Of a stretch of DNA of 9,771 nucleotides, positions 1 to 6,428 are shown one piece after another. This DNA is from Chroococcidiopsidaceae cyanobacterium CP_BM_RX_35 (GTDB taxonomy: Bacteria; Cyanobacteriota; Cyanobacteriia; Cyanobacteriales; Chroococcidiopsidaceae). A program made the translations under genes and the position numbers. The stretch's first letter is position 1; each line of letters starts with the position of its first letter. Location: contig JAFAVL010000671.1 of NCBI GenBank assembly GCA_019242465.1, positions 1 through 9,771 of the forward strand. The letters are read 5' to 3'. The notes beneath the pieces are model-generated. The model saw nothing but the letters and a program-made list of their open reading frames with translations. It was not told the origin of the DNA and did not search any database.

Positions 1-104
1 AGCTTGTTCATTGCATACTCGTGCATCCAGCCAAACATTACCTTCACAAATTTAGTTAGAATAGGATAGTTGCTCTTTTTATCATTCACTATCTCAATTG
101 ACAT
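1..104 (-). CDS. 5' end of an unrecognised protein, cut by the window edge
   Basis: Reading leftward from an ATG at 102-104, 34 codons stay open to the window edge. The start is supported by an AGGAG box five bases upstream of the ATG. The protein begins MSIEIVNDKKSNYP and continues with a mildly amphipathic stretch containing FVKVMFGWMHEYAMNK. I do not recognise the family from so few residues, and no signal peptide or clear membrane helix is visible. The good ribosome binding site and uninterrupted frame are the only reasons to call it a gene. It points away from the IS1 element whose left end lies about 195 bases upstream of its start. Confidence 0.55.
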   Translation of the reverse strand, partial: MSIEIVNDKKSNYPILTKFVKVMFGWMHEYAMNK

Positions 105-299
105 AACAGCTCCTAATTTTTTGCATTAGTGAAGTCGATTGAAGTAGTGGTTAATCACCCCTTCAGGTATTTCATACGTTGACCTCTACTTTTTTATGCA
201 GGGGTTATCGGGCTACCAACGAACTGGTTGCGGGTTTTGCTTCCTAGGTGTCGAATAACAAATTAACTGCGCGAGAGTAAAGATGGGTGGAATGCTCTT
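105..299. other. Spacer between edge gene and IS1 element
   Basis: This is the upstream region of the minus-strand edge gene and presumably holds its promoter, but I see no convincing -35/-10 pair. On the minus strand bases 126-185 form a 20-codon open stretch without a start codon, ending in a TAA; it could be the tail of a decayed gene but is too short to support. No tRNA, repeat or terminator is apparent. Confidence 0.4.
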
Positions 300-319
300 G
301 GGTAGTGGTATGGGTAGTG
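300..319 (+). repeat. IS1 element left inverted repeat
   Basis: GGGTAGTG occurs twice (300-307 and 312-319), separated by GTAT. The whole 20-mer is mirrored at 1240-1259 with one mismatch. This is the outer end of the IS1-family element. Confidence 0.88.
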
Positions 320-441
320 AAAGTTTACGCTTACTATCTTAAATTTCTTCTATTTATCAACCTGGATTTTATTGAGCATTAAGTCTCACAGCTAAAAAAA
401 CCTTGTCTATAGAACTTTTGAATGAGGGATGAAGTGTTAGA

Positions 442-1216
442 ATGGTAGATCTATCAGAAAATAATCGTCTGACTTTCGCTATTTCAGCGCTCATGTCAGC
501 TCTCAGACATACTTGCCCACCTTGTCATTCTCACCATATTGTCAAATATGGCAAGATTTATAACAAAAAACCTAAATATCAGTGTCAAAATTGTCAAAGG
601 CAATTTGTAGAAAAACCAACAAAGAAAGTTATTGCTCAAGAAACTCTAGAGCTGATTGATCGGCTATTACTCGATAAAACCCCTTTAGCTGGAATTGCTC
701 GTGCTGCTAAAGTCTCAGAAACTTGGCTACAGAGCTACGTCAATGATAAATATACTCGCGTTTCCCAACAATTAAAGGTTTTAGCAAAGTCAAAGGGAAA
801 ATTGATTCTTGAATGTGATGAGGCTTAGTCATTTGTAGATAGCAATGGAAATCAGCAATGGATTTGGCTTGCTATGGACAGAAAGACTAGAGAAATAGTG
901 GGGGTTTTCGTTGGTGATCGAAGCAAACAAGGAGCTAGAGAATTATGGAACTCTCTACCATCCGTTTATCGTCAATGTGCCATTTGTTATACAGATCTCT
1001 GGGCCGCTTATGCAAGCCTTATCCCGAAAAAACGTCACCGAGCAGTTGGAAAAGAAACTGGCAAGACCAGCCATATTGAACGTTTCAATAATACTATGCG
1101 TCAAAGAATTTCTCGTCTAGTTCGCTCAACTCTGTCTTTCTCAAAAAAAACTAGAAAATCCTATTGGCGCTATTTGGTATTTCATCCACCATTACAATGC
1201 CTGCTTACAGGCTTGA
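442..1216 (+). pseudogene. IS1-family transposase, disrupted by a nonsense codon and a frameshift
   Basis: One continuous reading frame from 442 gives a cyanobacterial-type IS1 transposase. It has an N-terminal zinc finger (C25/C28 and C48/C51), a helix-turn-helix around residues 82-100, and a DDE catalytic core (D126 in ECDEA, D185 in CYTDLW, E213 in HIERFN). It is broken twice. Codon 129 (826-828) is TAG where relatives have the Trp of a DE-x-W-SFV motif, so TGG became TAG. Second, the A8 run at 1143-1150 has one base too many: removing one A restores KLEN..IGAIWYFIHHYN, the normal C terminus, with a stop at 1214-1216. Without that correction the frame runs to a TAA at 1219-1221. The start could be the ATG at 442 or the one at 493, closer to the zinc finger. 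Family assignment is firm; the element cannot make a normal transposase unless both lesions are bypassed. Confidence 0.9.
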
Positions 1217-1239
1217 GCTAACTATCACTACATATTTAC

Positions 1240-1259
1240 CACTACCCATATCACTACCC
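1240..1259 (-). repeat. IS1 element right inverted repeat
   Basis: CACTACCC occurs twice (1240-1247 and 1252-1259), the reverse complement of the doubled GGGTAGTG box at the left end. A related GTAGTGATAG-like copy sits further inside on the minus strand, around 1221-1232. Confidence 0.88.
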
Positions 1260-1303
1260 CGAAAACAAGAATAATACTGGTAATAAAGCTATAGTATCAA
1301 ATT

Positions 1304-2008
1304 TTACTTTTCAAACAGCCTTTGAGACTTGGCAACCACATCTACTACCAGACCATCCTGCACCTGAATAACCCGTCTTGTCTGGGCAGCCACCTCAGGC
1401 TCGTGAGTCACAACTACAATCGTAATGCCTTGATGATTTAATTCGGTGAGCAGGTCCATCACTTCCTGGGAGGTCCTACTGTCCAAGGCTCCAGTTGGTT
1501 CATCTGCCAATACCAAGGCGGGTCGATTTACTAAGGCCCGAGCAATGGCAACTCGTTGTTGTTGTCCGCCAGAGAGTTGGCTAGGACGGTTGTACATGCG
1601 CTCTGCCAAACCCACTCTAGCTAAAGCCCGGGTTGCCCTTTGGCGCCGTCTCTGTTTGGGTACATTGGCATAAACCATTGGTAGCATAATATTTTCCAGC
1701 GCTGTCAAGCGCGGCAACAGATTGAATTGCTGAAACACAAAGCCAATCCGCTGATTTCGGATATAGGCGAGCTCGTCTAAATCCAAGGTAGTGAGGTTTC
1801 TGCCTTCGAGCAGGTAGCGTCCTGTCGTGGAACGGTCCAAGCAACCGATAATATTCATCAGAGTGGACTTGCCTGAACCAGACGCTCCCATAATGGCAAC
1901 GTATTCTCCCTGATCAATGGACAAATCAATTCCCTTAAGCACTGGTACCTTGACTTCCCCGAGACGATAGGTTTTGGTAATCGCCTCCATTTGAATCATT
2001 GTTCCCAT
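1304..2008 (-). CDS. ABC transporter ATP-binding protein, MacB/LolD type
   Basis: This is the ATPase of an export ABC system; it hydrolyses ATP at the inner face of the plasma membrane to drive the permease encoded just upstream. All nucleotide-binding motifs are present, counted from the ATG at 2008: Walker [10 protein letters not shown] (41-49), Q-loop (93-94), signature LSGGQ (145-149), Walker B LVLADE (165-170), D-loop GALD (173-176) and switch His202. The 234-residue length and the GCLDRSTTG and [23 protein letters not shown] stretches are typical of the MacB/LolD/DevA group, as is [20 protein letters not shown] chose the ATG at 2006-2008 because GGAG lies eight bases before it and it begins one base after the permease stop. 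A GTG at 2015-2017, overlapping the permease stop, is the alternative. It is the last gene of the three-gene operon. Confidence 0.93.
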   Translation of the reverse strand: MGTMIQMEAITKTYRLGEVKVPVLKGIDLSIDQGEYVAIMGASGSGKSTLMNIIGCLDRSTTGRYLLEGRNLTTLDLDELAYIRNQRIGFVFQQFNLLPRLTALENIMLPMVYANVPKQRRRQRATRALARVGLAERMYNRPSQLSGGQQQRVAIARALVNRPALVLADEPTGALDSRTSQEVMDLLTELNHQGITIVVVTHEPEVAAQTRRVIQVQDGLVVDVVAKSQRLFEK

Positions 2009-2009
2009 A

Positions 2010-3275
2010 TTAATCACTCCGTAAAGCAGCTATTGGGTCTAATTTGGATGCATTGTGTGCCGGAATTACCCCAGCTAGTAACCCGACAATAAAAGAGAGC
2101 CCAAAACCAACAACCACTGACCAGAAAGAAACGACAAACGGAAATTTGAATCCGGTCGCTGTGCCAAAAGCGATCGCAATGCCAAAGACAATGCCAATTC
2201 CTCCCCCTATCAGAGAAACCACGACTGCTTCTGCTAAAAATTGGCTCAAGATGGCGACATTGGTAGCCCCTACGGCTTTGCGAATCCCGATTTCCCGCGT
2301 CCGCTCCACGACCGAAACCAACATGATATTACCGATGCCAATTCCCCCAACAAAGAGCGAAATTCCGGCGATCGCCATCACCATGATTGTGAATAAACCA
2401 ACCACACTAGTGAAGGTATTAATAATGTCCACTTGGTTAGTGACGCGAAAATCATCAGCTGCGGGCGGGTAGATATTATGGCGTAAGCGTAAGAGGTTGG
2501 TTACTTGAAATTGAGCTGCATCTAACTGACTTTCATCCCTGGCTTTTAAACACAATCCAGTCACGGCAACCCCTGTAAGGGCATTTTTGCCTACAATCCG
2601 AGCAGACATATTTGTGAGGGGAATATAAACTCGGTTATCTTGGTCTACATTACCTACAGACCCCTTTGGCTCCATTACCCCAATTACCTGGTAATGTCCT
2701 CCCTGAATTCGTACATCAAAGAAGAGTGGATTAGCTCCAACTCCGAATAGTTCATCCCGCACCTTGGCACCTAGGACTACCACAGGTTGGGCGGAATTCA
2801 ATTCGTCTTGGGTAAAAAATCTTCCTGCCTGAGGATGGATATTCTTGACATCTGGGTAATTCAAGTCTGTACCTATGACAGAAGTCAGTATATTTTGCCC
2901 TGAATAAACTACTTGCTTCTGACTCATCAAGAAAGCAGTAACTGCGACTGCGGCTGGAGCTTGCTCTGCTACGGCCTTAGCATCCGCCCAAGTCAGGGTT
3001 GTGGTCGAACCGATTCCCTGATTGATCCCATTAGTTGTAGAAGCACCTGCTAGAACCACGATAAGATTTGTACCCAAAGCCTCTATCTTCTGCTCAGTTG
3101 CCTTTTGGATTCCCTGACCAACAGAGGTGACAGCAATGACGGAGGCGATTCCAATAATTACACCCAACATAGTCAACCCTGTACGTAGCTTGTTGCTCCA
3201 TAGGGTCTCAAAAGCCATGCCCACGACTTCAACAGTTGACACGGCATTGATGCGAACACAAACAGGTGAACTCAT
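2010..3275 (-). CDS. ABC transporter permease, MacB/FtsX type
   Basis: This is the membrane subunit of the exporter, corresponding to the permease half of MacB. From the ATG at 3275 it is 421 residues. A first helix lies near 33-53 (preceded by NKLRTGLTMLGVIIGIASV), followed by a large periplasmic MacB_PCD-like domain (about 56-285) and three C-terminal FtsX-type helices (about 289-320, 346-370, 381-405). The conserved RTREIGIRKAVGA loop (325-337) and the terminal LDPIAALR (412-419) are hallmark features. The ATG at 3273-3275 has AAGG five bases upstream; an in-frame GTG at 3287 is the weaker alternative. It starts 26 bases after the adaptor stop and its own stop abuts the ATPase start, so translational coupling is likely. 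Two HIP1 sites (2170, 2368) lie inside it. The substrate cannot be read from the sequence. Confidence 0.93.
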   Translation of the reverse strand: MSSPVCVRINAVSTVEVVGMAFETLWSNKLRTGLTMLGVIIGIASVIAVTSVGQGIQKATEQKIEALGTNLIVVLAGASTTNGINQGIGSTTTLTWADAKAVAEQAPAAVAVTAFLMSQKQVVYSGQNILTSVIGTDLNYPDVKNIHPQAGRFFTQDELNSAQPVVVLGAKVRDELFGVGANPLFFDVRIQGGHYQVIGVMEPKGSVGNVDQDNRVYIPLTNMSARIVGKNALTGVAVTGLCLKARDESQLDAAQFQVTNLLRLRHNIYPPAADDFRVTNQVDIINTFTSVVGLFTIMVMAIAGISLFVGGIGIGNIMLVSVVERTREIGIRKAVGATNVAILSQFLAEAVVVSLIGGGIGIVFGIAIAFGTATGFKFPFVVSFWSVVVGFGLSFIVGLLAGVIPAHNASKLDPIAALRSD

Positions 3276-3301
3276 TAGTACCTTCACACTTTTAACTAAC
3301 G

Positions 3302-4678
3302 TTAATGGGAACCCGGTTTAAAACCGGGAAGCATGGATGCAGTTGCGGATTGAGGTCGGGTCCCTTCGGGGAAGCTGACAAATACTCTTTCGTTTCCCGT
3401 CAATCCAGACAAGACTTGGGTTTTGTCATTAACAGTAACTCCAGTCACGAGCTGAGTGAATACGGGCTTTTGATTGCCTTTTGCCACAAATACACCCGTG
3501 CTATTCTGCTGCCGCACCACCGCGACTGTGGGTACAACCAAAGCATTCTGCAGTTTACCCACATCGAACTCCACATCCGCGTTCATCCCAGAGCGCAGGA
3601 GGTCATTGGGGTCATCTAGAATCTCCAGTTTCACTTCAAAACTGGTAACGTTCTGAGACACAGTTGACTGGGGCGCAATTTGAATCACTCGACCCCTAAA
3701 AATTTTTCCTGGATAAGCATCAGCTCGAATGGTAGCCGTCTCTCCCAAATGGATTTGGACAATGTTGGTTTCTGCTACATTTGCCACTACCTGGTTAGTG
3801 GCAGCCAGAGACAAGATCGAAGAAGAAGTAGCAGAGGATACAGAGCTGCCTGCAGTAGTTGGGGTGACAAAGGCACCTGGATCGGCATATTTTGCTGTCA
3901 CAACGCCATTGAAGGGAGCCCGAAGCACTGTATCGTTAATCTGCGCTTGGATAGTTTGAACCTGACCCTGAGCTTGGTGTACTTGGGCTTGGGCTTGGGC
4001 AATATCTTCAACGCGTGACCCCTTCTTCTCCTCGACTAGTGCTTGCTGCGCCTGGAGTACCTGCGCGTGGGCATTGTCACGGGTTGCTAGAGAGTTATTG
4101 TAATCCCGGAAGGCAAGCGCTCCTGTATGATAGAGCTGTATGTTCTCGGCAAGGTTTGCTTCATCTTGCCTTAGGGTAGCTTGGAGAGCTCTTAAGTGGG
4201 CTTCCGCTTGGGCAATGTCCTCAGGTCGATTGCCGTTGAATAGCTTTTGCAGATTCGCCTGGGCTGATGCCAGTTGTCCCTGAGCCTGAGTCAGTTGTCC
4301 TAAAAGGTCAGAATCATCTATATAGGCTAGAATCTGTCCTTGTTTGACCCGGTCTCCTTCCTCGACGAGCCGACTTTTTAGCAATCCTGCAGTTTTTGGG
4401 CTAACATTGACCAAATATTTTGGTTGAACAGTCGCGTTAGCCGAAACAGTTATAGGTAGACTCAGCCTTTGTACAGGAACTGTTTGAACACTATGTATGG
4501 CTGCTTGGCGGGGGAGCATAATTAAGTGGCGGTAAACTGCGTGACCTCCTGTGCTCACGCAGCATAAGACTAGTAACCTCATCAGCCACTGAGTAATCCC
4601 TTTTTTGTTATGGTCTTTCGTAAAAGTCCCTGAAGTAGTCGGGCTTGTTGAAGTAGGTATCATTTTTTCTATTTGCAT
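3302..4678 (-). CDS. Periplasmic adaptor (HlyD/MacA/RND-type membrane fusion protein)
   Basis: This adaptor links an inner-membrane pump to an outer-membrane channel. From the ATG at 4678 it is 458 residues. A charged N-terminal tail is followed by one hydrophobic anchor (about 28-48). Then come the first lipoyl half-motif (about 92-121, containing GLLKSRLVEEGDRVKQGQIL), a long Gln/Ala-rich alpha-helical hairpin (about 123-249), the second lipoyl half (about 251-271, VLRAPFNGVVTAKYADPGAFV) and beta-barrel and membrane-proximal domains. PEDIAQAEA and VEDIAQAQA in the two hairpin arms are typical of cyanobacterial HlyD/DevB-like adaptors. The start is uncertain: a TTG at 4687, ATG at 4678 and ATG at 4663 share the frame. 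I chose 4678 for its GTGGA just upstream. As first gene of the operon it makes this a MacA-MacB-like tripartite export system; the outer-membrane partner is not in the window. Confidence 0.92.
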   Translation of the reverse strand: MQIEKMIPTSTSPTTSGTFTKDHNKKGITQWLMRLLVLCCVSTGGHAVYRHLIMLPRQAAIHSVQTVPVQRLSLPITVSANATVQPKYLVNVSPKTAGLLKSRLVEEGDRVKQGQILAYIDDSDLLGQLTQAQGQLASAQANLQKLFNGNRPEDIAQAEAHLRALQATLRQDEANLAENIQLYHTGALAFRDYNNSLATRDNAHAQVLQAQQALVEEKKGSRVEDIAQAQAQVHQAQGQVQTIQAQINDTVLRAPFNGVVTAKYADPGAFVTPTTAGSSVSSATSSSILSLAATNQVVANVAETNIVQIHLGETATIRADAYPGKIFRGRVIQIAPQSTVSQNVTSFEVKLEILDDPNDLLRSGMNADVEFDVGKLQNALVVPTVAVVRQQNSTGVFVAKGNQKPVFTQLVTGVTVNDKTQVLSGLTGNERVFVSFPEGTRPQSATASMLPGFKPGSH

Positions 4679-4783
4679 ATTCCACAAGCATTGTTTAAAT
4701 TTTTTAGTTTGTTAGGTGTTACAAAACTGAAATATGATTGAGGCAGCAGCATTGAGGGACAAGCATTATTCAATTTTGCTAAT

Positions 4784-5347
4784 CTAAACCAGCAATTGCA
4801 TTACGAAGCTTGGGTTTGTATAACCCAACTCCTCCAGCTTTTTCAAAACCTTAGCTGCGCTTTCAGAAACATCCTCAGAGTCGGTTCTACATTCTACTTC
4901 TGGATAGAGCGGTTCTTCGTAGGAGTCATCAATGCCAATAAAGTGCTTAATTTCTCCAGAACGAGCTTTTTTATATAGCCCTTTCACATCTCTCAGTTCA
5001 CAGGTTTCCAACGGAGCATTAACGTAAACTTCAAGAAACTCACCAATGTATTGCTGCACCTCTTGCCGAGTATCGCGGTATGGGGAAATGGCAGAAACTA
5101 ATACAATTACATTATTTCTAGTAAGAAGTTTAGCTACAAAGCCGATACGTCGAATATTCTCGTCTCTATCCTCCCTACTAAAACCCAATCCCTTGGTTAG
5201 ATACTGGCGAATTAAATCACCATCCAACACTTCAACTTTGTATCCTTGCATCCGCAAGTCTTTTTCAACTTCTCTGCTAATTGTAGTTTTACCAGCACCA
5301 TTTAGATCGGTGAACCATACTGTTATCCCACGCTGTTGTTGCCTCAT
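4784..5347 (-). CDS. cysC: Adenylylsulfate kinase (APS kinase), variant P-loop
   Basis: APS kinase phosphorylates adenosine 5'-phosphosulfate to PAPS, using ATP in the cytoplasm; PAPS feeds sulfate reduction or sulfotransferases. The 187-residue protein has the family's normal size and order of motifs: RGITVWFT at the N terminus, P-loop (14-22), LDGD (41-44), GLGFSREDRDENIRRIGF (53-70), VSAISPYRDTR (84-94), RDVKGLYKKARSGEIKHFIGIDD (119-141) and a PEVECRTD stretch (149-156). The oddity is the P-loop, which reads DLNGAGKTT where the family has GLSGAGKT-T/S. The first Gly is Asp14 (codon GAT for GGT, one transition), but Lys20 and Thr21 are kept. The start ATG at 5345-5347 has no strong Shine-Dalgarno. 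The gene ends 105 bases before the exporter operon on the same strand and may or may not be co-transcribed with it. Confidence 0.92.
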   Translation of the reverse strand: MRQQQRGITVWFTDLNGAGKTTISREVEKDLRMQGYKVEVLDGDLIRQYLTKGLGFSREDRDENIRRIGFVAKLLTRNNVIVLVSAISPYRDTRQEVQQYIGEFLEVYVNAPLETCELRDVKGLYKKARSGEIKHFIGIDDSYEEPLYPEVECRTDSEDVSESAAKVLKKLEELGYTNPSFVMQLLV

Positions 5348-5551
5348 CTTATTACTTTAACCCCAAACATTTTGCCAGAAACTATGTTGACCATAAATAT
5401 TCAATGGTAGTGCTTTCAATTTATTGAAAGCACATTTGTGGAAAGCACAATTTAATACTCCATGATTTGTTACTCTGGACTGTGGGCGACGATATAGAGC
5501 CGATTAACAGATTGATAACATTATCAAATCATCTTGTTTAATATTTAACTG
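5348..5551. other. Spacer between cysC and microprotein gene, with two inverted repeats
   Basis: This AT-rich spacer holds no gene I can support. It includes a perfect hairpin (5410-5433) and a second palindrome, TTGATAA-CA-TTATCAA, at 5512-5527. The second lies 25 bases past the stop codon of the microprotein and could be a weak transcription end or an operator; no T-tract follows it. The cysC promoter should lie here, but no clear pair of boxes is visible. Confidence 0.5.
5410..5433. repeat. Perfect 10-bp inverted repeat (hairpin) with a third half-copy
   Basis: GTGCTTTCAA (5410-5419) and TTGAAAGCAC (5424-5433) are exact reverse complements around a four-base loop. A further GAAAGCAC follows at 5441-5448. 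It lies between the microprotein gene and cysC, both read on the minus strand. There is no run of T on either side, so it is not a classical terminator. It could be a transcript-end hairpin, a protein-binding palindrome, or both. Confidence 0.7.
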
Positions 5552-5656
5552 CTACCTTTTCTCTATTTCTAATGCTAAAGAAATGATGACTAAACCAGGG
5601 ATGACTTCGAGCAATAAGGCAAAGCTCGTGAAAATTGACCAAAAATCAGCCTGCAT
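5552..5656 (-). CDS. Small single-helix membrane protein, 34 residues, unrecognised
   Basis: A short frame opens with ATG at 5654-5656 and closes with TAG at 5552-5554. The start has a perfect AAGGAG (5662-5667 on the plus strand as CTCCTT) with five bases between it and the ATG, the best ribosome binding site in this window. The product begins MQADFWSIFTSFALLLEV and ends LALEIEKR. It is one hydrophobic helix (about residues 8-29) with an acidic N terminus and a charged tail, with Glu17 and Pro20 inside the helix. This layout resembles the small subunits of photosynthetic and respiratory complexes (PetL, PetM, Psb and Ndh microproteins), but it matches none that I remember. I make no functional call beyond integral membrane microprotein. 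It is shorter than usual gene-finder cut-offs and would be missed by default. Confidence 0.68.
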   Translation of the reverse strand: MQADFWSIFTSFALLLEVIPGLVIISLALEIEKR

Positions 5657-5847
5657 AGAATCTCCTTGTCTAAGTTATTGGTGTTAGCGAGCTATCACTA
5701 TCAACATTCCGCATTGACCTAAGTGCACCAGACTAGGATGACAGCAATCTGCTGTAAGCTCTAGCTGTGATGTCTTAGGAGTACTAAGGCTTCAACCGTG
5801 GGCAGGGATGCATACCAGAGGTCTTTAATCGGTGCCGCTGCCTCGTG

Positions 5848-5916
5848 CTTACTTTGTAGATGTAATGCTTACTTATTTATGCGTCTAACAGACGAGATTT
5901 ATGCAGTCAAAGTAAG
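5848..5916. other. Nested foldback, possible structured RNA or DNA element
   Basis: CTTACTTTG (5848-5856) is the exact reverse complement of CAAAGTAAG (5908-5916), forming a 9-bp outer stem. Inside it CGTCT-AAC-AGACG (5882-5894) forms a perfect 5-bp hairpin with a three-base loop. Part of the outer left arm (GCTTACTT) recurs at 5867-5874. The nested layout, in a spacer without a gene, suggests a structured RNA, but chance is not excluded in AT-rich DNA and no known RNA family is recognised. Confidence 0.35.
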
Positions 5917-6149
5917 TGCCAGGGTCTATTTGCAAAGTCAAACTTGTAAAGAAATTTTACGAAGGACAAAATCCTGCATAGTGGAATAGACACTTCAAAC
6001 CCTTGATTTCTCGTTGCTAGCTCCTAGACTAGAGCCTCACTTAACCAGAGCTTATCAATTTCTCACGACCCGTTCCACGACAGAACCAGGGTTTGAGCCC
6101 CATTTGATGATTTTTGCTTATTGCTAGCAGTGATAGCACCGTTTACAGC

Positions 6150-6155
6150 TATAAT
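6150..6155 (+). promoter_or_regulatory. Putative -10 box for the RHH/pentapeptide gene pair
   Basis: A consensus TATAAT lies 41 bases before the ATG at 6197. No good -35 is found at 16-18 bases; TTGCTA at 6121-6126 is 23 bases away and overlaps the palindrome TGCTAGCA (6122-6129), which could be an activator or autoregulator site. Confidence 0.45.
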
Positions 6156-6196
6156 TAGCTACCTTGGAAACGAAACTGATAGCAGGGTGAGCAGCG

Positions 6197-6427
6197 ATGC
6201 CAGAGTCACCGATGATTGGTGCCAGATGCCCGGTGGAGTGGCAGGAACAGATCCAGGAGATTGCCAGGGCAGCGGGTCGTAAAGAAGCCGAGGTAGTTAG
6301 GGAGGTGATCGCTTTGTATCTAGGTAAGACTGACCCGGTAGCAGTCAAAGGCGCGATCGCTTCTTTAGAAGATCGAGTCGCCAGCCTTGAGCAGAAGCTA
6401 GCGGGGTTGGGGCGATTGGTTGGGTGA
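6197..6427 (+). CDS. Small ribbon-helix-helix (CopG/Arc-like) protein with C-terminal coiled coil
   Basis: This 76-residue protein appears to be a DNA-binding or adaptor protein of the ribbon-helix-helix type. The N-terminal half (about residues 8-42) reads as a short beta strand ending in CPVEW, a helix (QEQIQEIARAAG), then the second helix REAEVVREVIALYL-like pattern, which matches the RHH layout of beta strand, helix, turn and helix with small residues at the turn. The C-terminal part (about 48-72) carries heptad hydrophobics (IASLEDRVASLEQKLAGL) typical of a short coiled coil. GGTGAG about six bases before the ATG may serve as ribosome binding site. Its stop (6425-6427) is one base before the next gene's ATG, so the two are almost certainly co-translated. 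A HIP1 site lies inside it at 6353. It could be an autorepressor of the pair; this is inference. No toxin-like partner fold is obvious next door. Confidence 0.7.
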   Translation: MPESPMIGARCPVEWQEQIQEIARAAGRKEAEVVREVIALYLGKTDPVAVKGAIASLEDRVASLEQKLAGLGRLVG

Positions 6428-6428
6428 A

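Larger units (their letters stand above)
300..1259 (+). mobile_element. IS1-family insertion sequence, complete ends, inactive transposase
   Basis: The ends are a 20-bp inverted repeat: 300-319 on the left and 1240-1259 on the right, matching at 19 of 20 positions (they differ at the ninth base). Each end contains the octamer GGGTAGTG twice with a 12-base period, likely a doubled transposase-binding box. A degraded IS1-type transposase gene fills most of the 960-bp element. I see no target duplication: the nine bases left of the element (AATGCTCTT) do not match those to its right (CGAAAACAA). The flanks have therefore diverged or been rearranged since insertion. The right end stops 44 bases short of the stop codon of the neighbouring ABC ATPase gene, which is intact. 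Confidence 0.88.
5657..6196. other. 540-base gene-free region between divergent genes
   Basis: No protein gene is supported here. A 63-codon frame at 5798-5989 has no ribosome binding site and an unconvincing composition. Small foldbacks occur at 5742-5754 (CAGCA-ATC-TGCTG) and near 5773-5787 (CTTAG-GAGTA-CTAAG). A larger nested structure is listed separately at 5848-5916. The right edge carries the promoter of the ribbon-helix-helix gene. No tRNA cloverleaf or known riboswitch core was recognised. Confidence 0.5.

Noticed and set aside
1261..1303. Terminator for the exporter operon
   Set aside because: Only a 5-bp ATACT/AGTAT arm pair with a long loop and no T-tract; not a usable terminator call.
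4684..4767. ACAAGCATT direct repeat (4684-4692 and 4759-4767) upstream of the exporter operon as an operator
   Set aside because: One copy overlaps the uncertain adaptor start, spacing is 75 bases and no other support is seen; chance is likely.
5876..5896. TCTAAC...AGAC text considered as an integron attC-like site
   Set aside because: Paired core sites of the attC type are absent and there is no integrase or cassette array nearby.
5798..5989. 63-codon plus-strand open frame
   Set aside because: No ribosome binding site, Cys-rich and low-complexity composition unlike a cyanobacterial protein, and it overlaps a foldback structure.
6060..6110. tRNA-like text (AACCAGGGTTTGAGCCCC)
   Set aside because: Resembles a T-arm only superficially; no acceptor, D or anticodon arms can be placed around it.
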